The notes under the pieces: generated by a model
The model's database searches: none
What the model saw: only the letters and a program-made list of their open reading frames with translations
Told to the model about the DNA's origin: nothing
NCBI RefSeq assembly: GCF_024345535.1
Contig: NZ_JAGQBH010000003.1
Location: 62,001-126,000, forward strand
DNA: 64,000 nt
Direction: 5' to 3'
Source: Cyanobium sp. N.Huapi 1H5
Lineage (GTDB): Bacteria > Cyanobacteriota > Cyanobacteriia > PCC-6307 > Cyanobiaceae
Made by a program: the position numbers and the translations under genes
In this document: one piece after another, positions 8,817 through 18,395 of the stretch
How positions within the stretch are numbered: position 1 is the stretch's first letter
Layout of the letters: each line of letters begins with the position of its first letter

Positions 8817-9404
8817 TCAAGGTAAGTCCTGGGCTTCCGGTGCCCTGGGCACCAGGCGGCAGCGCAGCAGGGCCAGGGCCTCGTCGGGCAAACCCAGGAA
8901 GCGGTCGAGCCAGGGGTCGCCGCTGGGGACGATGGTGGCCACGCCCACCAGCAGCGCCCGGCCCTCACCGTCGAGGGGCTGGCCGCTGGCCCGGTGGCGG
9001 CGGCCCTGCACCGGACCGGTGCTGAGGGTGGTGGCGACGATCAGGTCGGGGGCGCGGTAGAGGGGGCCGATGGCGAAGCGGAAGCGGGCCTCGAAGCGCA
9101 GCGCCATCGCCCCGGCGGCGCCGTCGATGGGGCCGTCGAGCCGCTCCGGGTGGATCGTGATCGCCAGTCCGGGGGGCAACGGCAACCCCAGGAAGCGGGT
9201 GGTGCGCCAGTCGAGCGGCGGGATCCTCAGGCCGGCGGGATCGAAGCCGAGGGAGCCGGTGCCAGGGCCGATGCCGGTGTCGGCGGGATCCACCGCGGTG
9301 AGCACGCCCAGCCCGCCGCCGCCACGGGCGTCGTAGCGGAAGCGGGGATAGGCACCGATCGCCAGGCCGCAGCCCGCCAGGGTCTGGAGCGTCAGCTCAG
9401 CCAT
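8817..9404 (-). CDS. Conserved hypothetical protein
   Basis: 195 residues with no signal peptide or clear TM segment. It alternates Gly/Pro turns with short beta-like runs (CGLAIGAYPRFRYDARGGGG, RFAIGPLYRAPDLIVATTLSTG, PWLDRFLGLPDEALALLRCRL). I do not recognise a domain. Its start overlaps the stop of the MscS gene by 8 bases and a 24-base gap leads to the DUF296-glutaredoxin gene, so it is probably co-transcribed with both. Confidence 0.75.
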   Translation of the reverse strand: MAELTLQTLAGCGLAIGAYPRFRYDARGGGGLGVLTAVDPADTGIGPGTGSLGFDPAGLRIPPLDWRTTRFLGLPLPPGLAITIHPERLDGPIDGAAGAMALRFEARFRFAIGPLYRAPDLIVATTLSTGPVQGRRHRASGQPLDGEGRALLVGVATIVPSGDPWLDRFLGLPDEALALLRCRLVPRAPEAQDLP

Positions 9405-11607
9405 TCAGCTGGACCTCCGCCTGGGTGGGGTAGGGGATCTCGATCCCCTCGGCGGCGAACAGGGCCAGCAGGGCCCGGTTGAGGCGGGCCACCTCATCCT
9501 TGAACGCCGGATAGGTGGGCTGGGAGGAGCGGTAGTCGTAGGTGAAGTCGTAGCTGAAGTCGTTGATGGCCATCAGGCGACAGGCCCGGAAGGCGGCCAG
9601 GGGCTCGGCATCGAACAGCGAGGCGATCAGGTCCGGAATGCGCTGCAGCTGCTCGGGGCTGGTGTCATAGGCCACGCCGATCACCATGCGGGAGCGGATC
9701 ACCTGATCGAGGATCTGGCGCAGCCGCAGCAGGACCGCTTCCCGCAGGGTGAGGTAGTCGGTCCAGTTGGGGGCGTGAATCTGTCCGCAGCAGCGGAGCA
9801 CCAGCTCCCCGTCGGCGCTGGCCTGGTCGAGAAACACCTGGGCGGCGGACAATCCCGGCAGATCGGTGAGGTACAGACGGCCGTAATGCACCAGGTCGTC
9901 CAGCTGGTCGGGGGTGAGCTCGACCGGCAGGGGCAGGTGCAGCTCGAAGACATGCAGCACCGCATCCTGCGCCTGATCCGAGCGCAGGGAGTAGTTGACG
10001 ATCGTCTCCTCATCGACGACCGAATTGGGGATGGTGATGCGACTCTCGTGGGTCTGCAGCTCCAGGGAGCGCAGGCCGATCTTGGTGACGTAGCCGAGAT
10101 TGCTGCCGATGCGGCAGAACTCCCCCACCCGCAGGGGACGGTCGGTCTGGATCGACAGGCCGGCGAACAGGTTGCCCAGCAGCTTGGAGGCCCCGAGGCC
10201 GATGGCCAGGCCGGGCACGGCGGAGAAGGCCAGCACGGTGGAGCCCGGCAGGCCCAGCAGGATCAGCAGCCGATACATCAGGGAGACGCCGATGACGGCG
10301 CCCAGCACCCGGCAGACGGGCATCACCAGATTGCTGACGCGGCTCAGCTGCAGGGCGTTGCGGCGTCCGCGCAGGATCGTGATCCATTCCGCCAGGCTGC
10401 GGCCGAGGGCCTCCATCAGGAAGAAGCTGAACAACCCCGCCCAGCAGAAGTAGAGCGTGTAGAGCAGGTACATCAGGACCTGCAGGGGAAGGCCGGTGAC
10501 GTTGACGTAGTGGTCGAGCAGAAGTTCCACCAGCCGGGTGAGGGGCAGGGCCACCACCGCCAGCAGCACCCGGTGCCAGGCGATGTTGTCGAAGCGCCAG
10601 ATCTCCATGGGCGTCAGGGGTCGGCTGGCGGCCCGTTCCGTCATCCGATAGGTGCCCAGCAGGGCCAGCACCAGCCGGTACTGAACGAAGGCGAAGGCCG
10701 ACATCGCCAACACCCCCAGGACGATCTGGAACAGGGTCTGGTCCCAGAAGTGGGACTCGAGCACGTTGCGGCGGAAGCCAGCGGGGATGCTCAGGTACCA
10801 CTTGGGCGGCAGCAGATGGCCGGGCCTGAGGCTGAAGGCGTCATAGATGGCCGGCGTCAGCAGGCTGGAGGGCCCTTCGGATGGCGCCCGCTGGTCCCTG
10901 ATCTCCTCGTAGAGGCTGGGGATCTGGGCCACCGTGAAGGCGGAGAACCGGTAGCCGCGATCACGGCCCGCTTCCGTCCCGTCATCCGTCAGGGTGATGG
11001 AGGTGCCGGGGATGGTCCAGCTGGCGCTGGGGTTCACCCGTGCCTCGTTCAGGGCCTTCATCCCGGCCGCATCAGGGATCTCGAAAGGCTTGCGGCTGTG
11101 GGTGAAGACGTAATCGAGAATCACCTTGAGCTTGAGGGCATATTCATCGGCGAAATCGGCCCGGATGCTCTGGGGGATCTCTGAGACATCGAGGGCCTTG
11201 ACCGCCTCCTCGAAGTAGCTGTGGATCAGCTCCAGTTCGTTGCGAACCTGACGGGACCAGAGCAGCCCGGGCGTGGCGGCCGCCTTGGCCTCGATCCGGG
11301 CGATGTCCCGGTTCACCTGGGCCATCACCACGTAGAAGTTGAGCAGGGTGGCCCGTGGGCTGTCCCCCACCACCTGGTTGAGGGGCGCATCCGTCCATTG
11401 CTGCTTCAGCTCCAGCAGCTGGCCGTGGAACGGCTGGCGCTCCAGGGGTACGTAGGTGTTCCCGCCCAGGGCCGGGGGTGGGGCCCCCTGGCCGGCGGAG
11501 AACGCCGCCGGGGACAGACCCGTCAGGGGCAGCAGGCAGGCGATCAGGAACGCCAGCAGCAGGCGGATCGGACGGGGCACCCGGAAGCCACGGCACATGT
11601 CCCGCAT
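9397..11607 (-). CDS. MscS-family mechanosensitive ion channel, long form
   Basis: The 736-residue protein starts with a signal-like segment and a helical soluble region (to about residue 270) predicted outside the cytoplasm. Several TM segments follow (about 290-470). The MscS pore and beta domain come next: GLPGSTVLAFSAVPGLAIGLGASK, FAGLSIQTDRPLRVGEFCRIG, YVTKIGLRSLELQTHESRITIPNS. The C-terminal domain contains VELTPDQLDDLVHYGRLYL. Such channels open on membrane tension to release osmolytes. The large N-terminal region suggests a regulated or modified channel. Confidence 0.9.
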   Translation of the reverse strand: MRDMCRGFRVPRPIRLLLAFLIACLLPLTGLSPAAFSAGQGAPPPALGGNTYVPLERQPFHGQLLELKQQWTDAPLNQVVGDSPRATLLNFYVVMAQVNRDIARIEAKAAATPGLLWSRQVRNELELIHSYFEEAVKALDVSEIPQSIRADFADEYALKLKVILDYVFTHSRKPFEIPDAAGMKALNEARVNPSASWTIPGTSITLTDDGTEAGRDRGYRFSAFTVAQIPSLYEEIRDQRAPSEGPSSLLTPAIYDAFSLRPGHLLPPKWYLSIPAGFRRNVLESHFWDQTLFQIVLGVLAMSAFAFVQYRLVLALLGTYRMTERAASRPLTPMEIWRFDNIAWHRVLLAVVALPLTRLVELLLDHYVNVTGLPLQVLMYLLYTLYFCWAGLFSFFLMEALGRSLAEWITILRGRRNALQLSRVSNLVMPVCRVLGAVIGVSLMYRLLILLGLPGSTVLAFSAVPGLAIGLGASKLLGNLFAGLSIQTDRPLRVGEFCRIGSNLGYVTKIGLRSLELQTHESRITIPNSVVDEETIVNYSLRSDQAQDAVLHVFELHLPLPVELTPDQLDDLVHYGRLYLTDLPGLSAAQVFLDQASADGELVLRCCGQIHAPNWTDYLTLREAVLLRLRQILDQVIRSRMVIGVAYDTSPEQLQRIPDLIASLFDAEPLAAFRACRLMAINDFSYDFTYDYRSSQPTYPAFKDEVARLNRALLALFAAEGIEIPYPTQAEVQLNG

Positions 11608-11616
11608 GATGACGGC

Positions 11617-12414
11617 TCAGCCCGCCGGCAACACCTGCCGGTAACCGTTCGCCTCGCACACCCGCAGGGGGGTGGCGAACAGGGCGCTGAGGGGGGCGTC
11701 CTGCAGCAGGGCGTCGGTGGGGCCGTCGCCCACCACCCGGCCCTCGCGCAGCAGCACGCAACGGCGGATCTCGGGAAGCACCGCCTCGATCTGGTGGGTC
11801 ACCAGCAGCAGGGTGGTGCCGGCGCGGGCCAGCGCACGCAGGATCGCCAGCAGCTGGTGTTTCGCCTTCAGGTCGAGGCCGTTGGTGGGTTCATCCAGCA
11901 CCAGCACCTCGGGCCCGTGCACCAGGGCCCGGGCCAGCAGCAGGCGCCGCCGCTGCCCCTCGGAAAGCTGGCCATAGGGGCGCCCAGCCAGATCGGCCAA
12001 CCCCAGCTGCTGCATCAGGTCGGCCACGCGCCGTCGCTGGGCGTCTGTGGCCACCTGGCTGCGGCCGATGCCCACCGAACCGAAGAAGACGGAGAGCACC
12101 ACATCGTCAGCTGCAACCCGACCGACGTAAGCGGCGTGCAGGTCCTGGGACACCAGGCCGATGCGGCCCCGCAGCTGCCAGAGATTGACCGTTTCGCTGC
12201 CGAAGATCCGCAGGCAGGAGCCGGGCTTGACGACGGGGTAGAGCTCCCGGCTGAGGAGCTTGACCAACGAACTCTTGCCGGAGCCGTTGGGGCCCAGCAC
12301 CACGGTGTGTTCTCCGCTGAAGAGCCGCAGGGAGAGGTCCTCGAAGACGCGGCGGGTCCCCAGCCAGGCCTCGACGGCCTCCAGCTCCAGGTAGGCCGAT
12401 GGGGGGCTGCTCAT
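11617..12414 (-). CDS. ABC transporter ATP-binding protein
   Basis: A single 265-residue nucleotide-binding domain: Walker A GPNGSGKSS, Q-loop LVSQD, signature LSEGQRRR, Walker B VLVLDEPTNGLD, H-loop LVTHQ. The signature is LSEGQ instead of the commoner LSGGQ. No permease gene is adjacent, so its partner must be elsewhere, or it is a ModF-like free ATPase. It sits 10 bases after rimK and 9 bases before mscS, so the three are very likely one transcript. Confidence 0.88.
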   Translation of the reverse strand: MSSPPSAYLELEAVEAWLGTRRVFEDLSLRLFSGEHTVVLGPNGSGKSSLVKLLSRELYPVVKPGSCLRIFGSETVNLWQLRGRIGLVSQDLHAAYVGRVAADDVVLSVFFGSVGIGRSQVATDAQRRRVADLMQQLGLADLAGRPYGQLSEGQRRRLLLARALVHGPEVLVLDEPTNGLDLKAKHQLLAILRALARAGTTLLLVTHQIEAVLPEIRRCVLLREGRVVGDGPTDALLQDAPLSALFATPLRVCEANGYRQVLPAG

Positions 12415-12424
12415 GGGGCGGTGG

Positions 12425-13834
12425 TCATGGGGCCTCCAGGGCGCCTTCGGCCGGGGGCCGGCCCCAGCCGAGCTTGCGTTCCAGCTTGCGGATCATCTTG
12501 CCGGCCAGATCCAGGCCGGTGGCGGTCTCGATCCCCTCGAGGCCCGGGCTGGAGTTGACCTCCAGCAGCAGGGGGCCGCGGTGGGAGCGCAGGATGTCGA
12601 CACCGGCCACATCCAGCCCCAGGGCCTTGCAGGCCTTGACGGCCATCTGCTTTTCGGCCGCCTCAAGCTGCACCGTCCGGGCCGTCCCCCCCTGGTGGAG
12701 GTTGGCCCGGAACTCGCCCTCGGCGGCCCGACGTTCGATGGCGGCCACCACCTTGCCGCCGACCACGAAGCAGCGCAGATCCGTGCCGCCGGCCTCCTTG
12801 ATGAACTCCTGCACCAGCAGGTTGGCGTCGAGGCTCTGGAGGGCATTGATGACGCTCTCGGCCGCCTTCTGGGTTTCGGCGAGGACCACGCCCTTGCCCT
12901 GGGCCCCCTCCAGCAGCTTCACGATCAGGGGGGCGCCGCCCACCATGCGGATCAGGTCCACCGTGTCGAGGGGGGAATCGGCGAACCCCGTGACGGGGGT
13001 GTTGAGCCCGGCGCGGACGAATTCCTGGGACGCAAAGAGCTTGTCGCGGGAGGCGGTGATCGCCTGGGCACTGTTGAGCGACGGCACTCCCATCGACTCG
13101 AACTGCCGCGTCACGGCGCAGCCGTAGAAGGTGACGCTGGGACGGATGCGGGGGATGACCGCATCCACCGCGCCGAGCACGTCACCGCCGCGGTAATGGA
13201 CCTCCGGGTTGCGGGGATCCAGGCGGATGTAGCACTGGCGGATGTTGAGGAACTGCATGTGGTGCCCGCGCTCCTCGCCGGCCTCAATCAGGCGCCGGTT
13301 GCTGTAGAGATCGGGGTCGCTGGCCAGCAGCACGATCCGCAGGCCGGCATCGCGCGGGCGGACATGGGCATAGAGGGCCCGGCTCTCCTCGGCGCTGAGG
13401 CTGCGCAGGTGGTGGCTGCCCTCCGGGTCCACCAGGATCCGGCCCACCATCGCCTGGCGACCCAGCAGCATCCGGTAGCCCATGGCATCGCGGTTGGCGA
13501 GCGTCAGCTCCACCTCCCAGCTCTGCTCGCCGAGCACCAGCCGCTCCCGGATCACGTAACGGTTCTCTGAGACGCCGCTGGTGTTGCGCACCTCCCGCCG
13601 GGCGACCACGGGGGCCTCGTGCCGCACCACCACGACCCGATCACCTTGCAGGGGATGGACCTCGAAACTCACCCAGGGGCGCCCGTCGCGCTCGAAGGCA
13701 ACGATGTTGGTGGCGTGGAGGGCGGAGGTGGCGGCACCGGAATCCACCCGGGCCTTGATCGCCGGCAGCCCGGCTTCCGGGAAGCTGCACCACTCCTCAC
13801 TGCCCACGATGATCTTGCCGTCGACGCTGTCCAT
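12425..13834 (-). CDS. rimK: RimK-type ATP-grasp ligase with N-terminal retropepsin-like (DUF785) domain
   Basis: From the ATG at 13834 the product has 469 residues. Residues 1-135 form an aspartic-protease-like RimK N-terminal domain with the motif DSGAATSALHA and LLGRQAM. Residues 165-460 form the ATP-grasp ligase (ITASRDKLFASQEFV, LIVKLLEGAQGKGV, GGTDLRCFVVGGKVVAAIERRA, LLLEVNSSPGLEGIE). RimK-like enzymes add glutamate or related residues to ribosomal protein S6 or small peptides. The in-frame extension upstream to 14089 lacks family sequence and is excluded. Confidence 0.9.
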   Translation of the reverse strand: MDSVDGKIIVGSEEWCSFPEAGLPAIKARVDSGAATSALHATNIVAFERDGRPWVSFEVHPLQGDRVVVVRHEAPVVARREVRNTSGVSENRYVIRERLVLGEQSWEVELTLANRDAMGYRMLLGRQAMVGRILVDPEGSHHLRSLSAEESRALYAHVRPRDAGLRIVLLASDPDLYSNRRLIEAGEERGHHMQFLNIRQCYIRLDPRNPEVHYRGGDVLGAVDAVIPRIRPSVTFYGCAVTRQFESMGVPSLNSAQAITASRDKLFASQEFVRAGLNTPVTGFADSPLDTVDLIRMVGGAPLIVKLLEGAQGKGVVLAETQKAAESVINALQSLDANLLVQEFIKEAGGTDLRCFVVGGKVVAAIERRAAEGEFRANLHQGGTARTVQLEAAEKQMAVKACKALGLDVAGVDILRSHRGPLLLEVNSSPGLEGIETATGLDLAGKMIRKLERKLGWGRPPAEGALEAP

Positions 13835-13952
13835 GGCTCCGGGGCGGGTGGCGTGGGACGGGCCCACGAACCGCCATGCTCGCCGGAGCTTTCCGGCTTG
13901 TCGACAGGGCCCTCGTCGACAGGGCCCCAGGCGAGGGGGACGGTGGCGGCGC

Positions 13953-14951
13953 TCAGCGGCCGCCGCCTGAACCTGGCGAGAGCCGGCGCAGCAGCTGGTC
14001 GCACTTCTCCCGCTTGCCGAGGGTGGAACCGAAATCGCCGAACAGGATGTCCAGCGTCGGCATCGTCCTGGAGCCGGTGGCACAGGCATGGCGGTGCTGG
14101 AACACGAACCGCAGCCAGTGCCTGGCCACCGGCGACACCGGGTCGAGGTTGTGCTTGGCCACCATGTGGTCGACGCTTCTCCTCACCCAGTCGCTGGACC
14201 AGCGGAGCTCAAAGAACGGCCTGTCGGTGGGAAGCAGGTTGGCGGGAGAGGGGGGGATGTAGCTCACCCGGCTGGCCGGCTCGAACACCATCGAGCCACC
14301 GCATGCGGCCACGGCGATCGAGAAGTCCGTCTCCTCGGCCATGCTCAGCAGCCCCTCGTCGAGGGGGCCGTTCTGCGCGAAGAAGTCAGTCCGGACCAGA
14401 ACACAGTGGAACTCATTGAGTTCGGTGGGGCCGGCCTCCAGGGGCTGCTTCACCTTGACCAGGGGCAGATGGTTCCAGGGGCGCCGCTCCGTAAGCCAGC
14501 GGCGGCCCTCCCCCATGGACCTCCAGAGGAGCTCGCCGCCGGCATGGTGGACGACGCTGAAGGCCTCGTCCTCGAAGGTGAGGGGGCAGACGGCGGTGCA
14601 GCCGTGGCGCTCGGCGCAGGCCAGCAGGGCCCCGAGCCAGCCGGGGGTGACGATCACATCGTTGTCGATGAAAACCAGGTACTGCGTGGTGACGTGGGGC
14701 AGGGCCAGGTTGCGGGCGGCATTGGGGGAGAGATAGTGCGCGATGCGAATCAGGCGAAAGCGCCCGTCCGCCGCCCGCCGCTCCAGCTCCCTGGCGAGCT
14801 CGGGGGGCCCATGGCCATCGACAACGATCAGATCGAACGGAACGTCGGTGTTCTGCTGGATGGAATCCAGGGAGACAAGGGCGTGGCTGAAGCGTTCGCG
14901 GGGAACGACAACCACCGTGACGTCCTTCCCCGTGACGTTGCTCCGCCCCAT
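13953..14951 (-). CDS. Glycosyltransferase family 2 protein
   Basis: The 332-residue protein starts with a GT-A fold: VTVVVVPRERFSHALVSLDSI, then FDLIVVDGHG, LSPNAARNLALPHVTTQYLVF and the metal-binding DND in FIDNDVIVTPGW. The acceptor region includes DEGLLSMAEETDFS. The C-terminal third is helical and matches no named domain. It is a nucleotide-sugar-dependent transferase, probably for surface glycan or exopolysaccharide. Donor and acceptor cannot be told. It lies 118 bases upstream of rimK on the same strand. Confidence 0.88.
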   Translation of the reverse strand: MGRSNVTGKDVTVVVVPRERFSHALVSLDSIQQNTDVPFDLIVVDGHGPPELARELERRAADGRFRLIRIAHYLSPNAARNLALPHVTTQYLVFIDNDVIVTPGWLGALLACAERHGCTAVCPLTFEDEAFSVVHHAGGELLWRSMGEGRRWLTERRPWNHLPLVKVKQPLEAGPTELNEFHCVLVRTDFFAQNGPLDEGLLSMAEETDFSIAVAACGGSMVFEPASRVSYIPPSPANLLPTDRPFFELRWSSDWVRRSVDHMVAKHNLDPVSPVARHWLRFVFQHRHACATGSRTMPTLDILFGDFGSTLGKREKCDQLLRRLSPGSGGGR

Positions 14952-15063
14952 GGCAGGAATGAATGCTGCTTACTCCTAAACGAAACCCCGGGCACCTGTC
15001 GGTTCGGGCGGTGCTGGCGCCCTGCCGATCCTGCAGGCTGGGGGCTGGTTGCCGGCGACGGTC

Positions 15064-15492
15064 ATGGCGGACGTTCCCTATCTGGTCGCGCTGGCCCTGC
15101 TGGAGCAGGAGGGGAAGCGGGCCCTGCCGCTCAACGGCAAGTCCTGCAGCGCCCCATCCACGGCCGAGGGGGCGACCGAGGGGGCGGCCGAGGGGGCGGC
15201 CGAGGCCCAGGATCCCGGTGACGATGGCCGCACCCTCGTGCTCGAACTGCTGCTGCGGGTCTGGCAGCGCAGTGAGGAGGGGGCGCTGCGACGGGCCGCC
15301 GGCGACTCCAGCCTGCTGCTGGTGGAGCTGCCCCTGGAGGCGCTTCAGGAGTCGCTGCCCAAGCTCAAGGCCCGCTGGATCGGCGGCGGCGCCACGGCCG
15401 ATTTCCATGCCGAACTGGCCGCCCTGGCGATCCGGGGCTGGCGTGTGGCCATCGACCGCTATGAGCCGGTGCGCTTCAGCCCCTGGCCTTGA
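15064..15492 (+). CDS. Conserved hypothetical protein with EGAx repeats
   Basis: A 142-residue soluble protein from the ATG at 15064. Residues 1-25 (MADVPYLVALALLEQEGKRA) and 55-142 look like a folded alpha/beta domain (TLVLELLLRVWQRSEEGAL, AALAIRGWRVAIDRYEPV). Between them lies a short EGAT-EGAA-EGAA tandem repeat. No family is recognised. The 3' end overlaps the end of the convergent next gene by 34 bases. Confidence 0.65.
   Translation: MADVPYLVALALLEQEGKRALPLNGKSCSAPSTAEGATEGAAEGAAEAQDPGDDGRTLVLELLLRVWQRSEEGALRRAAGDSSLLLVELPLEALQESLPKLKARWIGGGATADFHAELAALAIRGWRVAIDRYEPVRFSPWP
15168..15203 (+). repeat. Three-copy 12-bp tandem repeat inside a coding region
   Basis: A 12-base unit of the form GAGGGGGCGRCC occurs three times in a row, encoding EGAT, EGAA and EGAA in the hypothetical protein. 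Such repeats expand and contract by slippage, and the surrounding linker looks tolerant. Confidence 0.7.
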
Positions 15493-16028
15493 GGCACGGC
15501 TCCGCTCGGCGCTGCCGCCGGGGGCGCCGCAGCTGGTGGGGCGGCTGGTGGAGGAGCGCAGAGCTCATCGACGAGGCGCAGGTAAGCGGCGGGATCACGG
15601 CGGGCCATGACCCGGGCTTCCGCTTCCCGCTGCCAGCGGCCTTCGCCATAAAGCCGGGCCAGGTCGCGCTGGTCGCGCCGGCTCAGGCCCCGCCGCAGTT
15701 CCTCCTCACCCAGATAGGGCCTTCCCCGCAGACAGCGGGACTGGACCGCATGCCAGCCCTCATGCAGCAGGGTGTCGTTGAGATTGCCGCGGGGGCAGAC
15801 CACGATCCGCCGGCTCTCACGCAGGTAGAGCCCGTAAAGACCGCGTTCGGCGCAGCGAGGATGGCTGCCGAGCACGCTGAAGCCGCGCTGCTCGAAGGCA
15901 TCAACCAGTCGCTGGTACGACCAGTTGTCCGCCCGGGCGGCGCGCGTCAACGGGTCCGGCAACCCAACGGCCACCAGCAGGAGCACGGCAAGCTGGAGCC
16001 CTCTCCGGGCGGGTCGGCACCGGGTCAT
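15459..16028 (-). CDS. Exported protein with HExxH-like motif
   Basis: A 189-residue protein with an N-terminal signal peptide (LQLAVLLLVAVGL, cleavage near ARA-DNW). The domain has conserved-looking cysteines (HPRCAERG, IVVCPRG, QSRCLRG, ELCAPP) and the sequence LLHEGWHAVQSRC, which fits the HExxH zinc-peptidase pattern, although no third metal ligand can be assigned. The C-terminus is a Pro/Ala-rich tail. It may be a small periplasmic metallopeptidase or a structural relative. Function is unproven. Confidence 0.7.
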   Translation of the reverse strand: MTRCRPARRGLQLAVLLLVAVGLPDPLTRAARADNWSYQRLVDAFEQRGFSVLGSHPRCAERGLYGLYLRESRRIVVCPRGNLNDTLLHEGWHAVQSRCLRGRPYLGEEELRRGLSRRDQRDLARLYGEGRWQREAEARVMARRDPAAYLRLVDELCAPPPAAPPAAAPPAAAPSGAVPQGQGLKRTGS

Positions 16029-16114
16029 GGGACAGACGATGGACTGCTCACGGGCTCAGAAGGTACCGGGCCGGACCAGCAGGATGGGGTGCGACCCGCC
16101 CGAGGGACCCGGCC

Positions 16115-17236
16115 ATGAACGCCCCCCCCGTCCCCGTCCCAGCCCCCGACGAGCGGCTGGCCGCGCTGCAGCAGGAGTTCGAGCACGACGCCAGCTTCAG
16201 CCAGGTGTTCGTGGTGCTCACGGTGGGGGCCACCCTGATCGCCACCCTGGGCCTGCTGGCCAACAGCCCCGGGGTGGTGATCGGCGCCATGGTCGTGGCC
16301 CCCTGGATCATGCCGCTGCAGGCGATGGCCTTCGAGATCCTGCGGGGGCGGCTGCCGATGTTCCTGCGGGCCCTGCGCACTCTGATGCTGGGGGTGGTGA
16401 TCTGCGTGCTGCTGGCGATGGCGGTGGGCCATCTGGTGGCGTTCCCGAGCTTCGGCAGCGAGGTGATGAACCGCACCAGCCCCAACCTGCTGGATCTGGG
16501 GGTCGCCCTGGTGGCCGGAGCGGTGGCGATGTACGCCAAGCTGCGCAAGGACGCCATCTCGGCCCTGGCCGGCCTGGCCATCGCCGTGGCCCTGGTGCCG
16601 CCCATGTGCGTGGTGGGAATCCTGCTGGCCTCATCGGACTGGATGCAGGCCTATGGAGCACTGCTGCTGTTTGCCACCAACCTGCTCGGGATCATGGTGG
16701 GGGCGATGGCCTCGCTGGGGACCCTCGAGAAGGTCTATCGGCGTCGGCTATTCCACAGCCGCCTGGGCCTCACCAGCGTCGCCCTCACCGCCCTGCTGGT
16801 GATTCCCCTGGGCAGCAGCTTCTTCCGCCTGGTGAACCAGACCCGGCAGGAGAACAAGGCCCAGCAGCTGGAGGCGGCCATCGAGCAACGGTTGCGCAGC
16901 AGCACGATCACCCTCGGCGGCGATCCCGCCATCGACATGGTGGGCCTCAGCATCGACTGGCAGCAGAACCCACCGCTGATCCGGGCCCGGGTGCGGGTGA
17001 CCGATCCGGAGCTGCCAACGGCCGGCCAGGTGGCCGCCGTGCAGGAGTTCATCAACAAAAGCCAGGCACCCCTGCGCTTCCGGCTGGTGATGCAACGCAC
17101 CGCAGTGGATCTGATCGGTCCGGAAACCGCACCGAATCCTGCCGATCTGGAGGTGCTGCCGCCGCCGGCCCTGCCGCCCCTGCCAGCCCAGCCCCGCGAG
17201 CAGGAGGCGGAGGAGGAGCTGGACGCGACACCCTGA
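16115..17236 (+). CDS. DUF389 membrane protein
   Basis: The 373-residue product has six or more TM segments. The DUF389 signature appears in VVLTVGATLIATLGLLANSPGVVIGAMVVAPWIMPL and AISALAGLAIAVALVPPMCVVGI (each read here as parts of longer motifs). The last third is soluble and ends in a Pro-rich tail. DUF389 proteins are widespread in cyanobacteria and have no settled function. It precedes pstS by 77 bases, which may be coincidental. Confidence 0.88.
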   Translation: MNAPPVPVPAPDERLAALQQEFEHDASFSQVFVVLTVGATLIATLGLLANSPGVVIGAMVVAPWIMPLQAMAFEILRGRLPMFLRALRTLMLGVVICVLLAMAVGHLVAFPSFGSEVMNRTSPNLLDLGVALVAGAVAMYAKLRKDAISALAGLAIAVALVPPMCVVGILLASSDWMQAYGALLLFATNLLGIMVGAMASLGTLEKVYRRRLFHSRLGLTSVALTALLVIPLGSSFFRLVNQTRQENKAQQLEAAIEQRLRSSTITLGGDPAIDMVGLSIDWQQNPPLIRARVRVTDPELPTAGQVAAVQEFINKSQAPLRFRLVMQRTAVDLIGPETAPNPADLEVLPPPALPPLPAQPREQEAEEELDATP

Positions 17237-17313
17237 GCGCAGGCCCGCCCAACGTCATCGCAAGCAACGTCTCCCAGTAGATGTAAGGGAGAGCGTGACG
17301 CCACTCCCCCGCC

Positions 17314-18348
17314 ATGACCCCTCCCCAGCAGCGGCCCCTTGCCCATCTCCGCCGCGCCTGCCTGCCAGGCGGGTTGGCCGCCCTGACACTCACCATCAGC
17401 GCCTGCGGCTCCGGCGGCGGTGGTCTGCCCTCGCTGAACGGGGCCGGGGCCTCCTTCCCGGCGCCGGCCTACCAGCGCTGGGCCGCCGACTACAAGACCG
17501 CCAAAGGCTCGCTGGTGAACTACCAGTCGGTGGGGTCCGGGCAGGGGGTGCGCTCATTCCTGGCCGGCTCGGTGGATTTCGGCGCCACCGACGAGTCGCT
17601 CAGCGGCGAGGACTTCAAGGCCGGCACGGCCGGCAAGCGCGGTGCCGTGCAGATCCCCATGCTGGGCGGCACGATCAGTCCGGCCTACAACAATCCCGAC
17701 TGCCCCGATCTCAAGCTGACCCAGGCCCAGCTGGCAGACATCTTCCTGGGCAAGATCACCAACTGGAGCGCCCTGGGCTGTCCCGACCGGCCCCTGACGG
17801 TGGTGCACCGCTCCGACGGCTCCGGCACCACCTTCAACTTCACCAATGCACTGGCCTGCTTCTCGGAGGAATGGAAGAAGAAGGTGGGCGTCGGCAAGGC
17901 GGTGCAGTGGCCCGTGGGCCTGGCCGGCAGGGGCAATGAGGGCGTGGCCGGCGTGATCCAGAACACCGCTGGAACGATCGGTTACGTCAACCAGGCCTAC
18001 CTGCGGGGCAGCGTGAAGCCGGCGGCGCTGCAGAACAAGGCCGGTAAGTTCGTCCTGCCGGATGCCAGTTCCGGAGCGGCGGCCCTCAACAACATCAAGC
18101 TCGATGAGCGCCTGGGTGGGGAGGACTGCAACCCCGAAGGGGCGGAGAGCTACCCCATCGTGGCCTTCACCTGGATCCTGGCCTACGAGAGCGGACAGGG
18201 TGAGAAGAAGGCGGAGGCCGTGCGCACCTTCCTGCTCTGGGCCCTGGAGGAGGAGCGCCAGCAGCAGGCCGCCGAACTGGGCTTCGTCCCCCTCAGTGGT
18301 GATGTGCTGAAACGGGCGCGGGAGGAGGTGGCCAGGATCAAGGACTGA
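17314..18348 (+). CDS. pstS: Phosphate ABC transporter substrate-binding lipoprotein PstS
   Basis: 344 residues. The N-terminus ends in a lipobox, LTISAC, so the mature protein is anchored by a lipid-modified Cys. The binding domain shows GAGASFPAPAYQRWAADY, SVGSGQGVRSFLAGSVDFGATD, the phosphate loop VHRSDGSGTTFNFTNAL and GTIGYVNQAY. It captures inorganic phosphate for the PstCAB importer; those genes are not nearby. I could not find a cyanobacterial Pho box in the 77 bases upstream. Confidence 0.95.
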   Translation: MTPPQQRPLAHLRRACLPGGLAALTLTISACGSGGGGLPSLNGAGASFPAPAYQRWAADYKTAKGSLVNYQSVGSGQGVRSFLAGSVDFGATDESLSGEDFKAGTAGKRGAVQIPMLGGTISPAYNNPDCPDLKLTQAQLADIFLGKITNWSALGCPDRPLTVVHRSDGSGTTFNFTNALACFSEEWKKKVGVGKAVQWPVGLAGRGNEGVAGVIQNTAGTIGYVNQAYLRGSVKPAALQNKAGKFVLPDASSGAAALNNIKLDERLGGEDCNPEGAESYPIVAFTWILAYESGQGEKKAEAVRTFLLWALEEERQQQAAELGFVPLSGDVLKRAREEVARIKD

Positions 18349-18395
18349 TCCCGCCGGGGTGACCGCCGAGACTGGCCCCGGTTCGGTTCGCCGTG

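Noticed and set aside
12413..13570. A 385-codon plus-strand frame opposite rimK
   Set aside because: Antisense shadow of a gene with clear ATP-grasp motifs.
17237..17313. Pho box upstream of pstS
   Set aside because: No tandem CTTAACCT-like repeats could be found in the 77-base gap.
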